DNA of 64,000 nucleotides from contig MU394054.1 of NCBI GenBank assembly GCA_022578605.1, positions 870,945-934,944 of the forward strand, given 5' to 3'. A model generated the notes under the pieces. That model was not told the origin of the DNA. It saw only the letters and a list, made by a program, of their open reading frames with translations, and did no database searches. This document shows positions 1 to 11,453 of this stretch, piece by piece. Origin of the DNA: Camillea tinctor. Its lineage: Eukaryota; Ascomycota; Sordariomycetes; Xylariales; Xylariaceae. The position numbers were made by a program, and so were the translations under genes. The stretch's first letter is position 1. Every line of letters begins with the position of its first letter.

Positions 1-55
1 ACATATCTTCCAACAAGCCAGATACAAAACAGGCCTTATCACACACTCACCCCCA

Positions 56-1606
56 TTAAACCCTCTCCATAAGCCCCTTCACCCGCCTCGCCACCTCCAC
101 CTTGCTAACCTGCGCATCCGCCTCAACAACCACATTCTCGCGGGCGCCGATGACCACGACGCGGACCCACTCGGGGGCCACCTCGGCGGCGAGCAGGCGC
201 ACGCAGACAGCGCCCTCCTCGCGGGAGATGCCCATGCGGAACGAGTCCTTGAGCTTCTCGAGCAGGGTCGGCATGGGGAAGGCCACGCGGCCGCTGCCGT
301 CGTGGGTCGCACGGCTCAGCATGCCGATGAGGGACGACACCTCCTCGACGCGCTGGAGGGCGGCGCGGCGGGCGAGCTGCTCGGGCGTCAGGCCCGCGGT
401 CGGCAGGGCCGTGGACTTCTGGAGCGACTTCATACGGATGCGGTCGAGGAGGCTCATCTTGGGGGTGTTGGGCGTGGTAGCAGCAGCTGCTTCTTGAGGC
501 GCCGGTTTCGCAGCCGACTCTTTCTCCTGCTTCTTGGCCGCGAGGCCCGATCTGAATTCCTCGAGGCGCCGCTGGCCTCGGGCGAGGATGGGCGCGGCCT
601 TGGCGACGGAGGCGCAGAGGGAGACGGGCGCCTTGGGGAGGGTCTCCGCAAAGGTGGACGCGGCATCGGCAGCGGCGTCGCCGTTGGCGGCGAGGTGTTG
701 GGTCCAGAGGGTGCGCAGGTTGTCGGAGAACTGGTCGTTCAGCTTCTTCTCGTTCAGGGGCCGGGAGCCGTGCGCAGTGTCGATCTCGATGCAGACCTTG
801 CCTCGGCCATAGTTCAGGAGGGAGAACAGGTGGCTGCTGTCGGATCGCGAGGCAGCATTGCTGTTGAGGACGCCTATACAGATGCGGATCTCGGCCGCCG
901 TCACCTTCTTCTCCCCCCAGGTTTGCGCGACGTTGGGGCACAGGGCGCGGAGGTCCACGGGCACGTTAGTGCCATTGTGTGCGTAGTGGAGCGTCAAGGT
1001 CTTGAGAAGAGCTGAGTGGAGACCAATGAGGGAAAGGATCTCCGCAGGGAGCTGGTGAGGTTTTGCCAGTTCATTGTCCGAGACATCAGAGTCGGCAACT
1101 GAGGTGTTCGCAGTCAGAGGTGAGGAGCTGCGGGAGGGAGAAGACTCGAGTCGGAGCTTCTTGAACAGAGCACCCGCGTTGACATCGTCGGAATCAGAAA
1201 CGCTAGGGCTCCGTGCTCGTTTTTGCGGTGTGTGCTTGGGTCGCGTCTCCTTGATAGGGCGGCTACGAGTAGACCTTGCTGATTTGACAGCAGGTGCAGG
1301 AGTCTTCGATGGTGTCTTCGATGGTGTTGATTGTGGTCGGATAAGTTTGGTAGGTCTCTCATCCCTTTCGTCGGCGGAAGAATCAGTGTCGACGGTGGCA
1401 ACAGCCTTGCGCTTTCGTGAGGCGGGTGTGATGGCCTCCACCTTCGCAGGCTTCTTGGGAGTCGAGGCCTGTTCCTTCTTGACATCCGGGTGGCTGATGG
1501 TCTTGGAGATGCGGGCAAAGCTGGCGATGCTTGATGCCGTAGATTGCTGGGCAGGGGTAGGCTTGGTTCTAGGCGATGCCTTCCGGCGCTGCTTAATGGC
1601 AGGCAT
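56..1606 (-). CDS. cdt1: DNA replication licensing factor Cdt1 homologue
   Basis: Single-exon gene of 516 codons. Family knowledge: Cdt1 loads the MCM2-7 helicase onto origins with ORC and Cdc6 in G1, in the nucleus. The first ~180 residues are basic, Ser/Pro/Thr-rich and disordered. A folded block at about 190-300 (LPAEILSLIGLHSALLKTL, then DLRALCPNV and a conserved LNYGRGKVCIEID) fits the fungal Cdt1 middle winged-helix region. A linker ending in SLLDRIRMKSLQK leads into a C-terminal winged helix (about 400-516), the Cdt1 C-terminal domain that binds MCM. Two start codons lie three codons apart. I chose the inner one (1606) because its context, CACC before ATG, is much better than that of the outer one (1615). 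Cell-cycle promoter motifs upstream support the call. No break is seen. Recognised from domain pattern, not from a search. Confidence 0.8.
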   Translation of the reverse strand: MPAIKQRRKASPRTKPTPAQQSTASSIASFARISKTISHPDVKKEQASTPKKPAKVEAITPASRKRKAVATVDTDSSADERDERPTKLIRPQSTPSKTPSKTPAPAVKSARSTRSRPIKETRPKHTPQKRARSPSVSDSDDVNAGALFKKLRLESSPSRSSSPLTANTSVADSDVSDNELAKPHQLPAEILSLIGLHSALLKTLTLHYAHNGTNVPVDLRALCPNVAQTWGEKKVTAAEIRICIGVLNSNAASRSDSSHLFSLLNYGRGKVCIEIDTAHGSRPLNEKKLNDQFSDNLRTLWTQHLAANGDAAADAASTFAETLPKAPVSLCASVAKAAPILARGQRRLEEFRSGLAAKKQEKESAAKPAPQEAAAATTPNTPKMSLLDRIRMKSLQKSTALPTAGLTPEQLARRAALQRVEEVSSLIGMLSRATHDGSGRVAFPMPTLLEKLKDSFRMGISREEGAVCVRLLAAEVAPEWVRVVVIGARENVVVEADAQVSKVEVARRVKGLMERV

Positions 1607-1868
1607 GGTGATCATAATTTACAATTGGCGATTACAGAGCGAGCACGATGGTGAGAGGAAGATAGGTTGGTTGAGCTATCGTGGTAAGTGGTTTCCAATA
1701 CAAAAGTGGCGATGACTTGGGGCAGGTAATACACAAAGAAGAAAATTATGGATGGAGTTGCGTTCTGGTGAATGTTGTTGTGAGAAAGAAAGAAGAGCTT
1801 CCCTAGCTCAAGCCCTGTAGTAAGTAAGTGGGACATATCATATTAGAAGGGGGTTAGTGGGAAACAAG

Positions 1869-1947
1869 ACGCGCGGGTCGCGGGTCGCGGGTCTGAGAGT
1901 TTAGAGAAAAGCGAGAAAAGCGCGAAAACCCACTTTGTCAGACGCGA
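1869..1947 (-). promoter_or_regulatory. G1/S-type promoter motif cluster (MCB/SCB-like) upstream of cdt1
   Basis: Between 263 and 341 bases upstream of the cdt1 start lie ACGCG at 1869-1873, CGCGAAA at 1921-1927 and ACGCGA at 1942-1947, plus a three-unit GGGTCGC tandem at 1875-1893. ACGCG is the core of the MluI cell-cycle box and CNCGAAA the SCB core, bound by MBF/SBF (Mbp1/Swi4/Res family) in yeasts. Binding here is inference. Confidence 0.45.
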
Positions 1948-2965
1948 CTTTTTAAATGGGACTCTTCCCAAAAAGGAAATTCTCGAGAATATATGCCAAG
2001 ACTTGCAGGCCCATTCTTTTACACACTAGTGCTATGACCACCACTCAGCTTGCCAGCTTTGCTTGCAGCCCTAGAAACTTGAAGCAATCAACCCATTCAC
2101 CAGGTGAGGTTATCCCGACTTTGACCTTTCAATGAAAAAATGTCTCGTTGTACTGCAGCTACCAAACTGTGCGGACTTTGAAATAATCTAAGACATGTCA
2201 TATTCATCGGGTCCTTTCGCTTCCTCTCTTTCCCTATCTCTACTTTTTATCCCTCATTGCAAAGAAAAAAAATATTCATCTACTTCCTCTTTATTTTTTA
2301 GAGCACTGAAAATTGCAGATTACGTGTTTCGACACTTGGATCACTTCCAGGTCCCTGTGTTGAGAAAAAAAAAATCTGTCAATAGCTTGCAACCTACGCT
2401 GCTCCCCTTTTAATTTTTATTCTTGCTTTTATTATTTGGTCTTTTGTTATTGCTTATTTATTTATTTTTTGTTGGGTTCACGGCCAAACGGAAATAAACC
2501 GCATAGGTTTTTATACTAGGGGTTCGACCCAAGAGTGTATTAATTCGTGAGGTATAGCCGACCTCCCTAAGCTATGACAGACTGTTACTGCCGGGTATGA
2601 CTAAGGTAATAGGTATAAGTACAATTCGTTGAATCCATAAATTCATTATTGCGATAAAATAAGGAAGACCTTTAGGTCGATTCAGCAGTGCAGAACGATG
2701 GACGGATGGATATCTCCTGCGTTAATGATGAAAGAAACCAGGTTACTTTTACCCTCCTTCTAACACACGCCATGCTCCCAAATGTATTTTTTTGTTGTTG
2801 TGTTGACCTGAAAATCTGCTGAAAACCCCCTCCTTTGTGCCATGCTGTTTTTGCACACCTATAACTCCCAAATGACAGAAGACCTCGCTACCAATATAGA
2901 TACATGCAGACTACTTCGCCCTAAGACTAAACACCCCGTCTCCATTGATAAATGGTGTTGATTGA
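1948..2965. other. Intergenic, no gene seen
   Basis: AT-rich DNA with poly-T and poly-A runs. Around 2480-2700 the minus strand carries a TATA-like AGTATAAAAACC (plus 2505-2516) and a run of sequence that looks like a promoter or a solo-LTR remnant. No open frame here has a convincing coding pattern. Confidence 0.5.
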
Positions 2966-3199
2966 TCAACGATGCAGAGTTCGCTGCCACTGGTCTGGGT
3001 GGAAGCTAACCGGGCTAGGGGGTGGGGGAGCCGGGACGTCCCAGTCTCGCTCCTGGATGGAGCGTACAGGCGTAGCTCGAGCCGTATCCTTAGAGGCAAG
3101 AGTCTCACTTAGACTTGCGAACAAGTCAGGTGTGGTCAAGAGACGGACATTCTTGCGCGGTGGCGTGACCGGGATTGGTGCAGCGATTTGGCTAGGCAT
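2966..3199 (-). CDS. Small uncharacterised protein, 77 aa
   Basis: A 77-codon frame starting MPSQIAAPIPVTPP and ending HPDQWQRTLHR. It is rich in Pro, Ser and Thr, with a short basic stretch (PRKNVRLLTTPDLF) near the start and a run of prolines near residue 57. Balanced codon use, an A at -3 of the ATG and no low-complexity run inside make it more gene-like than the other short frames in this region. The frame is open another 41 codons upstream, but those codons read through a CA microsatellite, so the inner ATG was chosen and the microsatellite placed in the 5' leader. No signal peptide or membrane segment is seen. I do not recognise a family. It could be the last exon of a longer gene or chance. 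Confidence 0.4.
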   Translation of the reverse strand: MPSQIAAPIPVTPPRKNVRLLTTPDLFASLSETLASKDTARATPVRSIQERDWDVPAPPPPSPVSFHPDQWQRTLHR

Positions 3200-3229
3200 A
3201 TTGATATACGTTGTGCGTATGTCTTTGTA

Positions 3230-3253
3230 TGTGTGTGTGTGTTTGTGTGTGTG
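3230..3253. repeat. (GT)n microsatellite
   Basis: Twenty-four bases of GT dinucleotides with one TT interruption, lying just upstream of the 77-aa frame, so in its putative 5' leader, where the minus strand reads CA. Confidence 0.9.
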
Positions 3254-3773
3254 CCTGATATAAGGTGTAAGTAGAGATGCTAGGTCAAGACAAGATGCAG
3301 CCTTAAATGAGCGACCGATCACTTACAGCTCGGCGTCTGAGGTAATAAACAAGGACTGCAAGGCCACAAGGTTCCCTTTATTTTTTTTTCCTTTTCTTCT
3401 TTTCTTCTATACGAAGGATACCAAGAAGAAAACGGTATATGACTTGCAGATGATGCTTGGCAGGGGGGACTGGTGGAGTAAAGAAGTATGCGTGGGCCAA
3501 AGGTGCTTCGTTCCCGGTGGAAAGAAATGTGAGAGAGGGGAGGGGGGGTTGTAGAAAAATAGAAGAATAGAAGGAAGAAAAGATAAGAAGAGATTTAAGT
3601 AGTCGAGGTAGTTGAGAAAGCTGAGGGCAGATGGGAAGGGAGGAGGATTCCACGTTGTTGAAATAAGTTCCGATGTCTGTGGAGGGCGACGGAAAGAGCG
3701 GTGGATGCGGATGGGTGCTTTGTAGTGTGGTAATGTACTGGGTTAACCTAGCTAATTGTAGGTGTGTGTACAA

Positions 3774-3847
3774 GACCTAGGTTAAGGGCCTAGGTTAATG
3801 GCACAGGGCCTAAGGTTGAGGGCCTATGTGTATGCGTATGCGTATGC
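3774..3847. repeat. Imperfect GGGCCTAGGTTAA tandem followed by (TATGCG)n
   Basis: Three degraded copies of a 13-14 base unit around GGGCCTA-GGTT-A (from 3786, 3806 and 3820) run into about four TATGCG/TATGTG hexamers (3825-3847). Confidence 0.75.
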
Positions 3848-5444
3848 TAATAGGAGGTACCTCCCAGGACCGTCTTATGGATGCGGGTGCAAGTTACACA
3901 CATACAAACACAGTACACGCACTTACACGCCACCAATAGGACCCAACTACAAGGCAATCCCACGGAGGCAAGTTTCACCAAAAGCTGGTGACAACCTAAA
4001 TGCTGCAAGATGGGACGATAAGGAGAAAAGCGGGAATCGACCCTTTAATCCCAGACTTCCGTCGAGGATGTTGGATGCCGCAGTTGGCGGGTACGTGTGT
4101 CCAGGGTGGAAAATGTTTACGGACTTTTTGATAGGCAGATAGAGAAAAAAAAAGAAAAGCAAAAGCAAAAGCAGATCAGGGACAGACGGCAGAACCTTGA
4201 TGTATCTCCTGATATAAGTGTGTAAAAGTGGAAAGGGGCAGAAGACGAGGGGTAAAGATGCAAGTTGAGAGGTAGACCGAAAATGTCAAATCGGCAACTC
4301 GCAGGTGATGAGATAGGTTAAGTAGGTAGGTATATAGAGGGAAGAAAGCAAAGAGAAAAAATAATACCAAGAGGATGAAGACGGCTTAAGGCGGGGAGGC
4401 GGTCTGGATATTTTCGAGTATTTAAAAAAGAATTGTTCGGCGATGGCATCCCATATTATAATTTATGTTATTTTATTTTTTTCTTTTTTCTTCTTCTTTT
4501 TTTTACTGCCTCGCGCATATATCCTATGGCATAAGTACATGTACCTTCAACATTCGTTGGACCATGCAATTTTTTTTTTTTAAATAACACGATATGTACC
4601 CTACCTGGGAACTTGAAAGACTGGGGAAGTTAGACACAAACAGCCCACCACAGGCATGTTCTGACCCCAGTCTTCAGAATCCGGGGCTATTTCATATGAG
4701 ACGACACTAGGGAGGACCGAGGCGTCGGGATATTGGGGTACGTACACACCAGGGAGGACATCAGGCATGTAGTACTTTACGTCGATCAATAGCAGGTTTC
4801 TAAAGGATACATGTCCGTACCGTACTTGGCATATGCTTTTCTTTTCCCCTTCCTTTTTTTCTGTGCTGATAAAGTGTACGTACATGTGTAAGTGAAAGTA
4901 TCACCCTGCGAAATCAATAAATGAACGGATGGATGGATGAAGGATGGATGAGCAAACGAGCTCAGGTAAGGCTTACCACACCTGTAAGTAATATGTATTG
5001 AGTACCTAAGGTACTTAAGGATCAAGACAAATAAAGGCTATGTGATGACCACCAAGCAACGCCATTGTTGGTTTAAAAAAAAACTCCTAAAATAAAATAA
5101 AAAAAATCTCGCTGGGCATATTATCTACGTGCTTCTACAATGATTTATCAGCATAACGCTCGGCTCAGGGAGTGACAGGTGAAAACCCTAACCTTAGGTA
5201 TGTAAGTACAATTTAATAGGATAACAACAACAATAATAATTTTGGGGTCGGTTGATACGGTGCTCTCTGCCCACCTAGTTACAGGAATGTTTCGCAAATA
5301 CGACATGAACATTGGATCCTGACTACCTAGCTTGGAACCTAGCTAGACCTAGGCATATTCCATTTCTAGGACTGGACAAGAAAAAAAAAACATATACGGT
5401 CACTCTGTGTTGGCAGGCCAAGTGACGGTACACGTGTAACACAT

Positions 5445-5473
5445 GTAAGTGTAAGTGCAAGTGTAAGTATAAG
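5445..5473. repeat. (GTAAGT)n hexamer tract
   Basis: About five near-perfect GTAAGT/GCAAGT/GTAAGTAT units in a row. They resemble 5' splice sites but lie in non-coding DNA. Confidence 0.8.
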
Positions 5474-6170
5474 CAAGCCTCGAAGGGTTTCCCTTGAATC
5501 TAACCTAAAAACATGTGTCGGAGGCTAACACCTCGGCAGATGTGGGATGGGATGGAGAGACGGGCAGATGGACCTATAATAGAGGAAAATGTCCTGCAGA
5601 CGATCCAGATCACGTTTTCAGACACCCCAGACACGTAATTGTTACGGGCATCATGGGTGTGTCATATCAGAGCTGATGCGATTAGTATAGATTATAGTGC
5701 ACATGTCTAACCTAGGAAGCATGAAGCAATGTACCTGGAATGAAAATGGAAAAATAAGCATGTACTTGGGAAAGGGAATGGATAAATGAATGCAAATGAC
5801 GATGAGATCTAGAAAGGATAATTATCCGTCTGCTATAAGCTCCGTCGGCTTTTACATAGGGACCTTCTCTCCGGTACTTGGGGGCCGTCGGACAGTTAGT
5901 AGCAACCTATGAGGCCGAGGAGGTATGGGGGGGCGAAGAAAATGAGGAAACAATAAATCGTTGGGCGAATCAATATCAATAATTGCATTTTTAACAAATA
6001 AAATCAAATAAAGAAAAGTGACACTGAACAAGACAGAAGCCAGAAAAAAAAAAGAAAACCAAAGAGAAAATATAAATGGTCGGTTACTCGTGGCCGGATA
6101 TCGCAGCCCGATTCCATCTTCCAAAGTTCCAAAGTTCGAGGTGGACTGGTAGACAAGGGGAAAGCACTTA

Positions 6171-6206
6171 CAGGTACAGTTAAAGGTACAGTTAGAGGTA
6201 CAGTTA
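6171..6206. repeat. 12-bp tandem repeat, 3 copies
   Basis: Three consecutive copies of AGGTACAGTTA with one spacer base, starting at 6172, 6184 and 6196. Confidence 0.85.
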
Positions 6207-9200
6207 CAGCTACTGCCTAGATGTAGGTAGCTACACTGCCTACCTAGCACTACATATAGCTACAGTATGTACATCCAAGCTACAGCTACGGGCGAGCCGG
6301 TCAAATTTGGGGTCCAGTAGTCCGGGAAGGGAAAAGGCTAGCAATCTTGGAAGGACTAATCATGATTGGGCCATCCCGTCTTCCCCGTGCCGCCGGACTT
6401 GCAGTAAGGCGTGGGGTGTTGTGTGTGGGGTAAAAAAAAGAATGAAAAGAAAGAGTGGAATGGAAGCGATAGAAGCCATGTGTGGGACATGGATCCCTAC
6501 CTAAACTAAAAAGTACGTATGTAGCTACCTGACCTACCAGACTAATCCATGTACATACACTTTACCAGGTTGTACGTATATGACACAACATTTTTTTTTA
6601 AACTCTCATCGATCCGACTTACTTACCTTATCAATCCCCTATGTACATGGATGGATATGGGTATGGGTATGGGTTTTATTTTATTTCCTTTTTCTTTTTT
6701 TTTTCAGTTCCCTTTTCTTTTCTACCCACCCCTTTTTTCTTTTTTTCTTTTTTGAGTGGACACGATGTACACGCAACGATTTCTCCTTCACGATCACGCA
6801 TATACAACACTTAACACATTTGCCGTTTGCCATTTGCCATCTACCATTTGCTCATATCTACTTTTCTTTTTTGTTTTTACCATACATAACCCATGTAGAT
6901 CGGGAACCTCTCCCCGGTGCCACGATCAACACATCGGCGACAGAGTCTAAATACTATCGAAATAGGAACCTAATAACCGAAACAGCAAACCGGCGTAAAC
7001 CCTTAACATGATGACTATTGACAGGCAAGTTCAGTTACTACACTAATAAGATAGTACGCAAAATAGAGGCGTGGGTAATCCAGACACAGTAAGCCTTGTT
7101 TCTGCGTATTGAAGTCCTTCCTAAGCTGACCACGGAGGTCAATGAGTCCTTCAGGCTCTACTATGTACACAAACAGAGTATGAAGGCATAGTAAACTACC
7201 TACCTAGGCATTCAGGCCAACATAATTTGACCGACCAACCATTTTCATTTTTTTCTTCTACCGAGTCTCCTTCTTTCCTATGTTTCAGTGAGGCTAGACA
7301 CCAGCAGACACCAGCATACACCATCAGTTAATAACCTGATTTTCTGAGCGCTTACTACATCATGTTGCCAATCACCTACCCTCGTTTGGTTTTTATCGTA
7401 CATGTTTAGCTGATGTTGGCTTTCGTATTGCCCCCCCAGCTTTCCCCAGCCATCTACCCACGAACTCTCTCGGCCAGAATGAAAGTCCACTACTCAGGTC
7501 GGCGAGATAGAGAAGTAGTGTGGGTCGTGGGTTGTAAGTTGTGGGCTGTGGAGCGCGGGGGTTCATCCTCGCCTCTGACTTACGCCTTACAGGATTCGCC
7601 GCACCATTTAGGTATCTGACAGTGACAAGGCTTCTAATAACTCGTAAACCTCATGTTGGATAGGAGGTGGTGGGTTCGTTGTTCATGTATTCTGCGTTCC
7701 ATCCACGTTCTACTCAACGATAGTGGTCAGCATCGATCCTGTCCACCATTCTCCCCCCCCCCTCCTCCCCCTTTCCCCCTTCCCCTTCCCCTTCCCTTCT
7801 ACAGGCTACACGGCAACTGCTTACAACTACCGCTTTTGCTACCGTCAGTAATTATCGTGTGATGTTTAGGCATTTGGTCTCTCAGTATGGGTCTCGCAAT
7901 TACCGGCCAGAGATCAGTTTCAATGCAAGTCGCAAAACCCCCCCATCTTTCAAACAAACCACCCCAAACCTCTCCATGACAGGTCAGATCCAGCAACATG
8001 GCTGCTTGGCCCTGGCACACACTTAGCTTAATTTGTATCAACGGCTATTTTGCCAGGCGCCTATCCCGAAACGTACATACGCGTTCGGTCATAGTCACCC
8101 ATCCGATATTTTTTTTAATCTATCCCGCGAGAAGACTAGTTGGTCTTCATTGGTGGTTTTCTGAAACCCAAATTGCGGTGAACCTGCCCAAGGCTGCGGG
8201 CTGGGGTGTTGAAGAATAGAAATTGAGCACGACAGTAAAGGTACCCAGGCAGGCTGCCAACGCGGTATGTGACCATCCTCCATGTCTCTACATGGGTTTA
8301 GTGTCCTAGGAAATAAGTTTTCCCCGACTGCAAGATGGACGTTGTTCAACGTCCGGCACATCGATACCACGATACCTAGTTGGGAACCATCCATCATACC
8401 CATCTAAGCAGCCCAGAATTCTACGAAGGGTAAAGTCTGTCAGCCTGGTCTGCTAGAACGCATGCACTCTCCTGGATCGAAACGCCCCTTGCATCATGCC
8501 AGACTCCTACACACAGCACCGATTACCGAGTCAAAATACCCGAAAGAAACATCATGCAGCTATCAAGAGAACGAAATCTTGCTAGTAGCAGCAAACTCGC
8601 CACAAAAACGGGATGTTTCAGTTGCCATGTTATATCAAACCTATTTGGAATTTCATAAAACACACGGCGAACCATATTCGCGAGACCATGTTTATAACAT
8701 GAAGTCACTCATGGCACTTGTCTATCAACTTATACCCAACCCAGTGGTCTATAATGCGCCAGTTTATCACGTAGACGTCATATAAAAACCGGGCCACGTT
8801 AGAGGTCTAAATTGCATATAATCGTATCAGCACAAACAGCGCGACATATATGATGCGATCGATAGTGGGGTTTTTTTTTTTCCAATAAAAGGGTACCCTA
8901 GCGGATAGAAACTGCTTCAAAGAAAGAGATACACAGACAATGAGGTTTGGTAGCTAACTATACTAGGCGAGATTTGAATATCGCGGTAGGGCAGGGGTGG
9001 TATCTAGCCAAGTCGGGCGTACATTATTGGCGTACATTGCCCGAGCCTCTAGACGATGAGGCGGCATACGTATAAGTTATAACTAGACTGGCACCCCCGC
9101 CCCCGCCCGGTCCGGGTCTCTAAAAAAGATGACTCCCGAGGATTCCCTGTAACGGCGACATCCGGGACATGAGCCCTAAAATCGAGCTTCACTAACCTCA

Positions 9201-9607
9201 CCAACGCTCACACAATCCCCTAACAACTTCATTGGTCAAAAACCTGATCGGAGCAAATCGACCTATCAGTCTATGTACCAACGATAGAATCGACAATGTT
9301 GCTTTGCATTGTCAGATGGTGCCCCAAGCGCATGTGGTGACCGGGTCCGGAAGAAATCCCGCAAACAAGCTTCCTGATCTAATTGATCGAAATTAAAGTG
9401 CTCGATCTATTTGAACTCTACAAGGCTTTTGGTAGGCAGTCATCACAGGGGTTCGGTTTCTTCCTCATATGTGATAAGTTATATTACATTGAATTGGTTT
9501 CATCTATTTAGACAGGTGGCGGAGATAAGAGAAACGATGAAATAGCAAAAGTTAACGAACAAATATCCCAACCCACCTGTACGTTGATAGCTTATTACCA
9601 TTATTTT

Positions 9608-9672
9608 CTTCCTCTTCCTCTTCCTCCTCCTCCTCCTCCTCCTCTTCTACTTCTTCTACTTCTTCTACTTTT
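9608..9672. repeat. CT-rich trinucleotide microsatellite
   Basis: Runs of CTTCCT, then TCC repeats, then CTTCTA repeats: a 65-base polypyrimidine tract. Any frame across it is a run of Leu/Pro/Ser and is not taken as coding. Confidence 0.85.
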
Positions 9673-10330
9673 TCACTCTATTCAGTGTTACTTAGGTCTT
9701 GGGGTAATGAAAGGTTTACTAGCTTTATACTTCAGTTACCTTTCATATTTTCATTGCTCTGAGGAAGAGGTTATTAAACCTAGGGAGGTAGTTAATAGAA
9801 AAAAGCTATGAGTCAGTAACTAATACCTCGCTGCTTCTTATACACATCACCAAGAAATAAACGCCCAGTTATAATCGTGCTCGGCTGCCCCGATAGCTGT
9901 TAAAGCTCGTAGACATAGGATAGGTATCAAGGTGTAGTTTTGATACACTGCAGTGTTTACCTGTGCTGCTTCCCTAGGCCGAACGATCATTAGGCCAGGT
10001 GCCGCCAAATACTAGCCTAACTTCGTGCAATCTCTAGAGGTTCTTCGGATAAGCCAAAACTCTTGACGTAATAGTGTTGCTAGAATCAATATCTTAGATC
10101 ACCTACCTACATACACTCTCAAGAAATCACGATACATTATAACCCATTTCAGACGTCATAGATAGGCTATCCCTTTAATCTAAAAATATAATACATATCT
10201 CTCTCTATATATATATCTGTGCAAACTACTTAGCATGCTTGCAGCGATGTATGCGGGTCCCGGGATCATGAACCGAGCAAGCTGCGGACTAACGAAACTT
10301 AACTGCTATGTAGAGGGTAGTTCGACCACA

Positions 10331-10417
10331 TCCTCCGTGGCGCAATTGGCTAGCGCGTCTGACTGTTACAAAAACAGCTAAATCAGGAGGTTGACAGTTC
10401 AAGCCTGTCCGGGGGAG
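10331..10417 (+). tRNA. tRNA-Asn(GTT) with 13-base intron
   Basis: A complete cloverleaf. Acceptor TCCTCCG pairs with CGGGGGA (one T-G pair), with discriminator G. The D stem is GCGC/GCGC, the anticodon stem TCTGA/TCAGG, and the T stem GACAG/CTGTC around TTCAAGC. The loop reads C-T-GTT-A, giving anticodon GTT for asparagine. A 13-base intron (10369-10381) follows position 37, the canonical eukaryotic tRNA intron site. The mature length is 74 bases before CCA addition, which is not encoded. Confidence 0.93.
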
Positions 10418-11370
10418 ATCAACTCTAACAAGTTTTTTTTGTGCCTTTTCACTCCTTTTTTGGTAGCTTGGAATCGGCTATGCAACGGGTTTTGCGCACA
10501 GATGTTTCTTTTTCTCTTCCTTGCGTACTGTCGAAGTCTAAGGTTGCAGGATTTTTTCTTGGCTGCATGGCTCGTACGTAACAAATAGGTACGCGTCTAG
10601 ATAGGTTGATGGGAGGATCTAAGATGAATAAAGCTAATACCGTTCGGGGTGCTGTCTTGTGTTGTGTGGTGGCTACAAGTATATATAATCAGGAGTGAAT
10701 GGGGGAGAAGGGGGGAGAAGGTGGCATGGTAAAATCTAGCCACAGTATCATTTATATGACCTTATCGTAAAACCCCTTTCAGAAGTGTGATGAACTGATC
10801 GATATCTGCCTCTGCTAGCATAATTTTGACGAGCACAAGCAAGATAAAGACAAGTGTGCGGACTAATAAACTGAACAATACTTTGAAGCCGCTTATAACT
10901 CAGTCTATGTGATCGGCTCGAGCAATTATATGTTCTCTCAGGGGAAGTGAATAAGGTCACAATAGGAGATATGGTAGGGCGTAAGCCACCAGTAAGCTGT
11001 TGCTGCTCGCGAAGACCACATTACAACTGCGTAACACTATATACATATATATATTGTTTGCATCCCAAAAAAAACTTTAGTTGCTTAGTAAGTAGGTAAT
11101 ACTTTCTAAAATACAACAATAATTGTCCCTGGGGTTTAAAGGGGACGATGGGAGATGGTGTGCTTTTGATGAGTATAAAAATTTAGTTCACATAGCGATA
11201 CTATCTTACTTGAACAATCTTTGATTCAAATTTCTTAAATAGCAACATATTAATTACACAAAACCTAGCCTTGAGCTAGACCATTGATAAATTTAGGCAT
11301 AAAGAACCCCGACTCATAGATGGGATAAAAATCTAAAAGAAATCAGAAGAAAAAAATTGAGGGAGAGAGA
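10418..11370. other. Intergenic between the two tRNA genes, no gene seen
   Basis: AT-rich DNA without a supported coding region, with short TATA-type dinucleotide runs near 11039-11055. Confidence 0.5.
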
Positions 11371-11453
11371 CTACGAATCGAGGAATCGAACCCCGGGCTT
11401 GACGGATCATCTAGGACGAGACCGTCAGATGTTGACCACTACACCAATTCGTA
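11371..11453 (-). tRNA. tRNA-Glu(CTC) with about 11-base intron
   Basis: Read on the minus strand. Acceptor TACGAAT pairs perfectly with ATTCGTA, with discriminator G. A short D arm (GTG/CAT around TAGTGGTCAA) and a 4-base variable loop are typical of tRNA-Glu. The anticodon stem is TGACG/CGTCA and the T stem CGGGG/CCTCG around TTCGATT. The loop starts G-T-CTC-G, giving anticodon CTC for glutamate, followed by an intron of about 11 bases (TCCTAGATGAT) before position 38. G at positions 32 and 37 is unusual, since C/T and A are commoner, so it could be a diverged copy; the stems are intact. Confidence 0.82.

Larger units (their letters stand above)
3254..10330. other. Seven-kilobase gene-poor region
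   Basis: No coding region could be supported on either strand. Open frames are short and low in complexity, running through poly-T, CT or GTAAGT tracts. The DNA carries many short tandem repeats (listed separately), frequent CCTAGGTAGGTA-like tracts (for example near 5325-5360, 6225-6260 and 7195-7207), and poly-pyrimidine stretches around 6590-6750 and 7750-7800. Degenerate transposon remnants are possible but I could not identify one. Confidence 0.5.

Noticed and set aside
302..1015. 237-codon frame on the plus strand across cdt1
   Set aside because: It lies antisense to a well-supported gene and its composition mirrors the GC-rich codons of that gene; no domain is visible.
3378..3773. 131-codon minus-strand frame
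   Set aside because: Rich in Phe, Leu, Ser and Pro, runs through poly-purine tracts, and has no conserved block or good start context.
6549..7011. Phe-rich plus-strand frames of 68 and 143 codons
   Set aside because: Created by a poly-T/pyrimidine tract.
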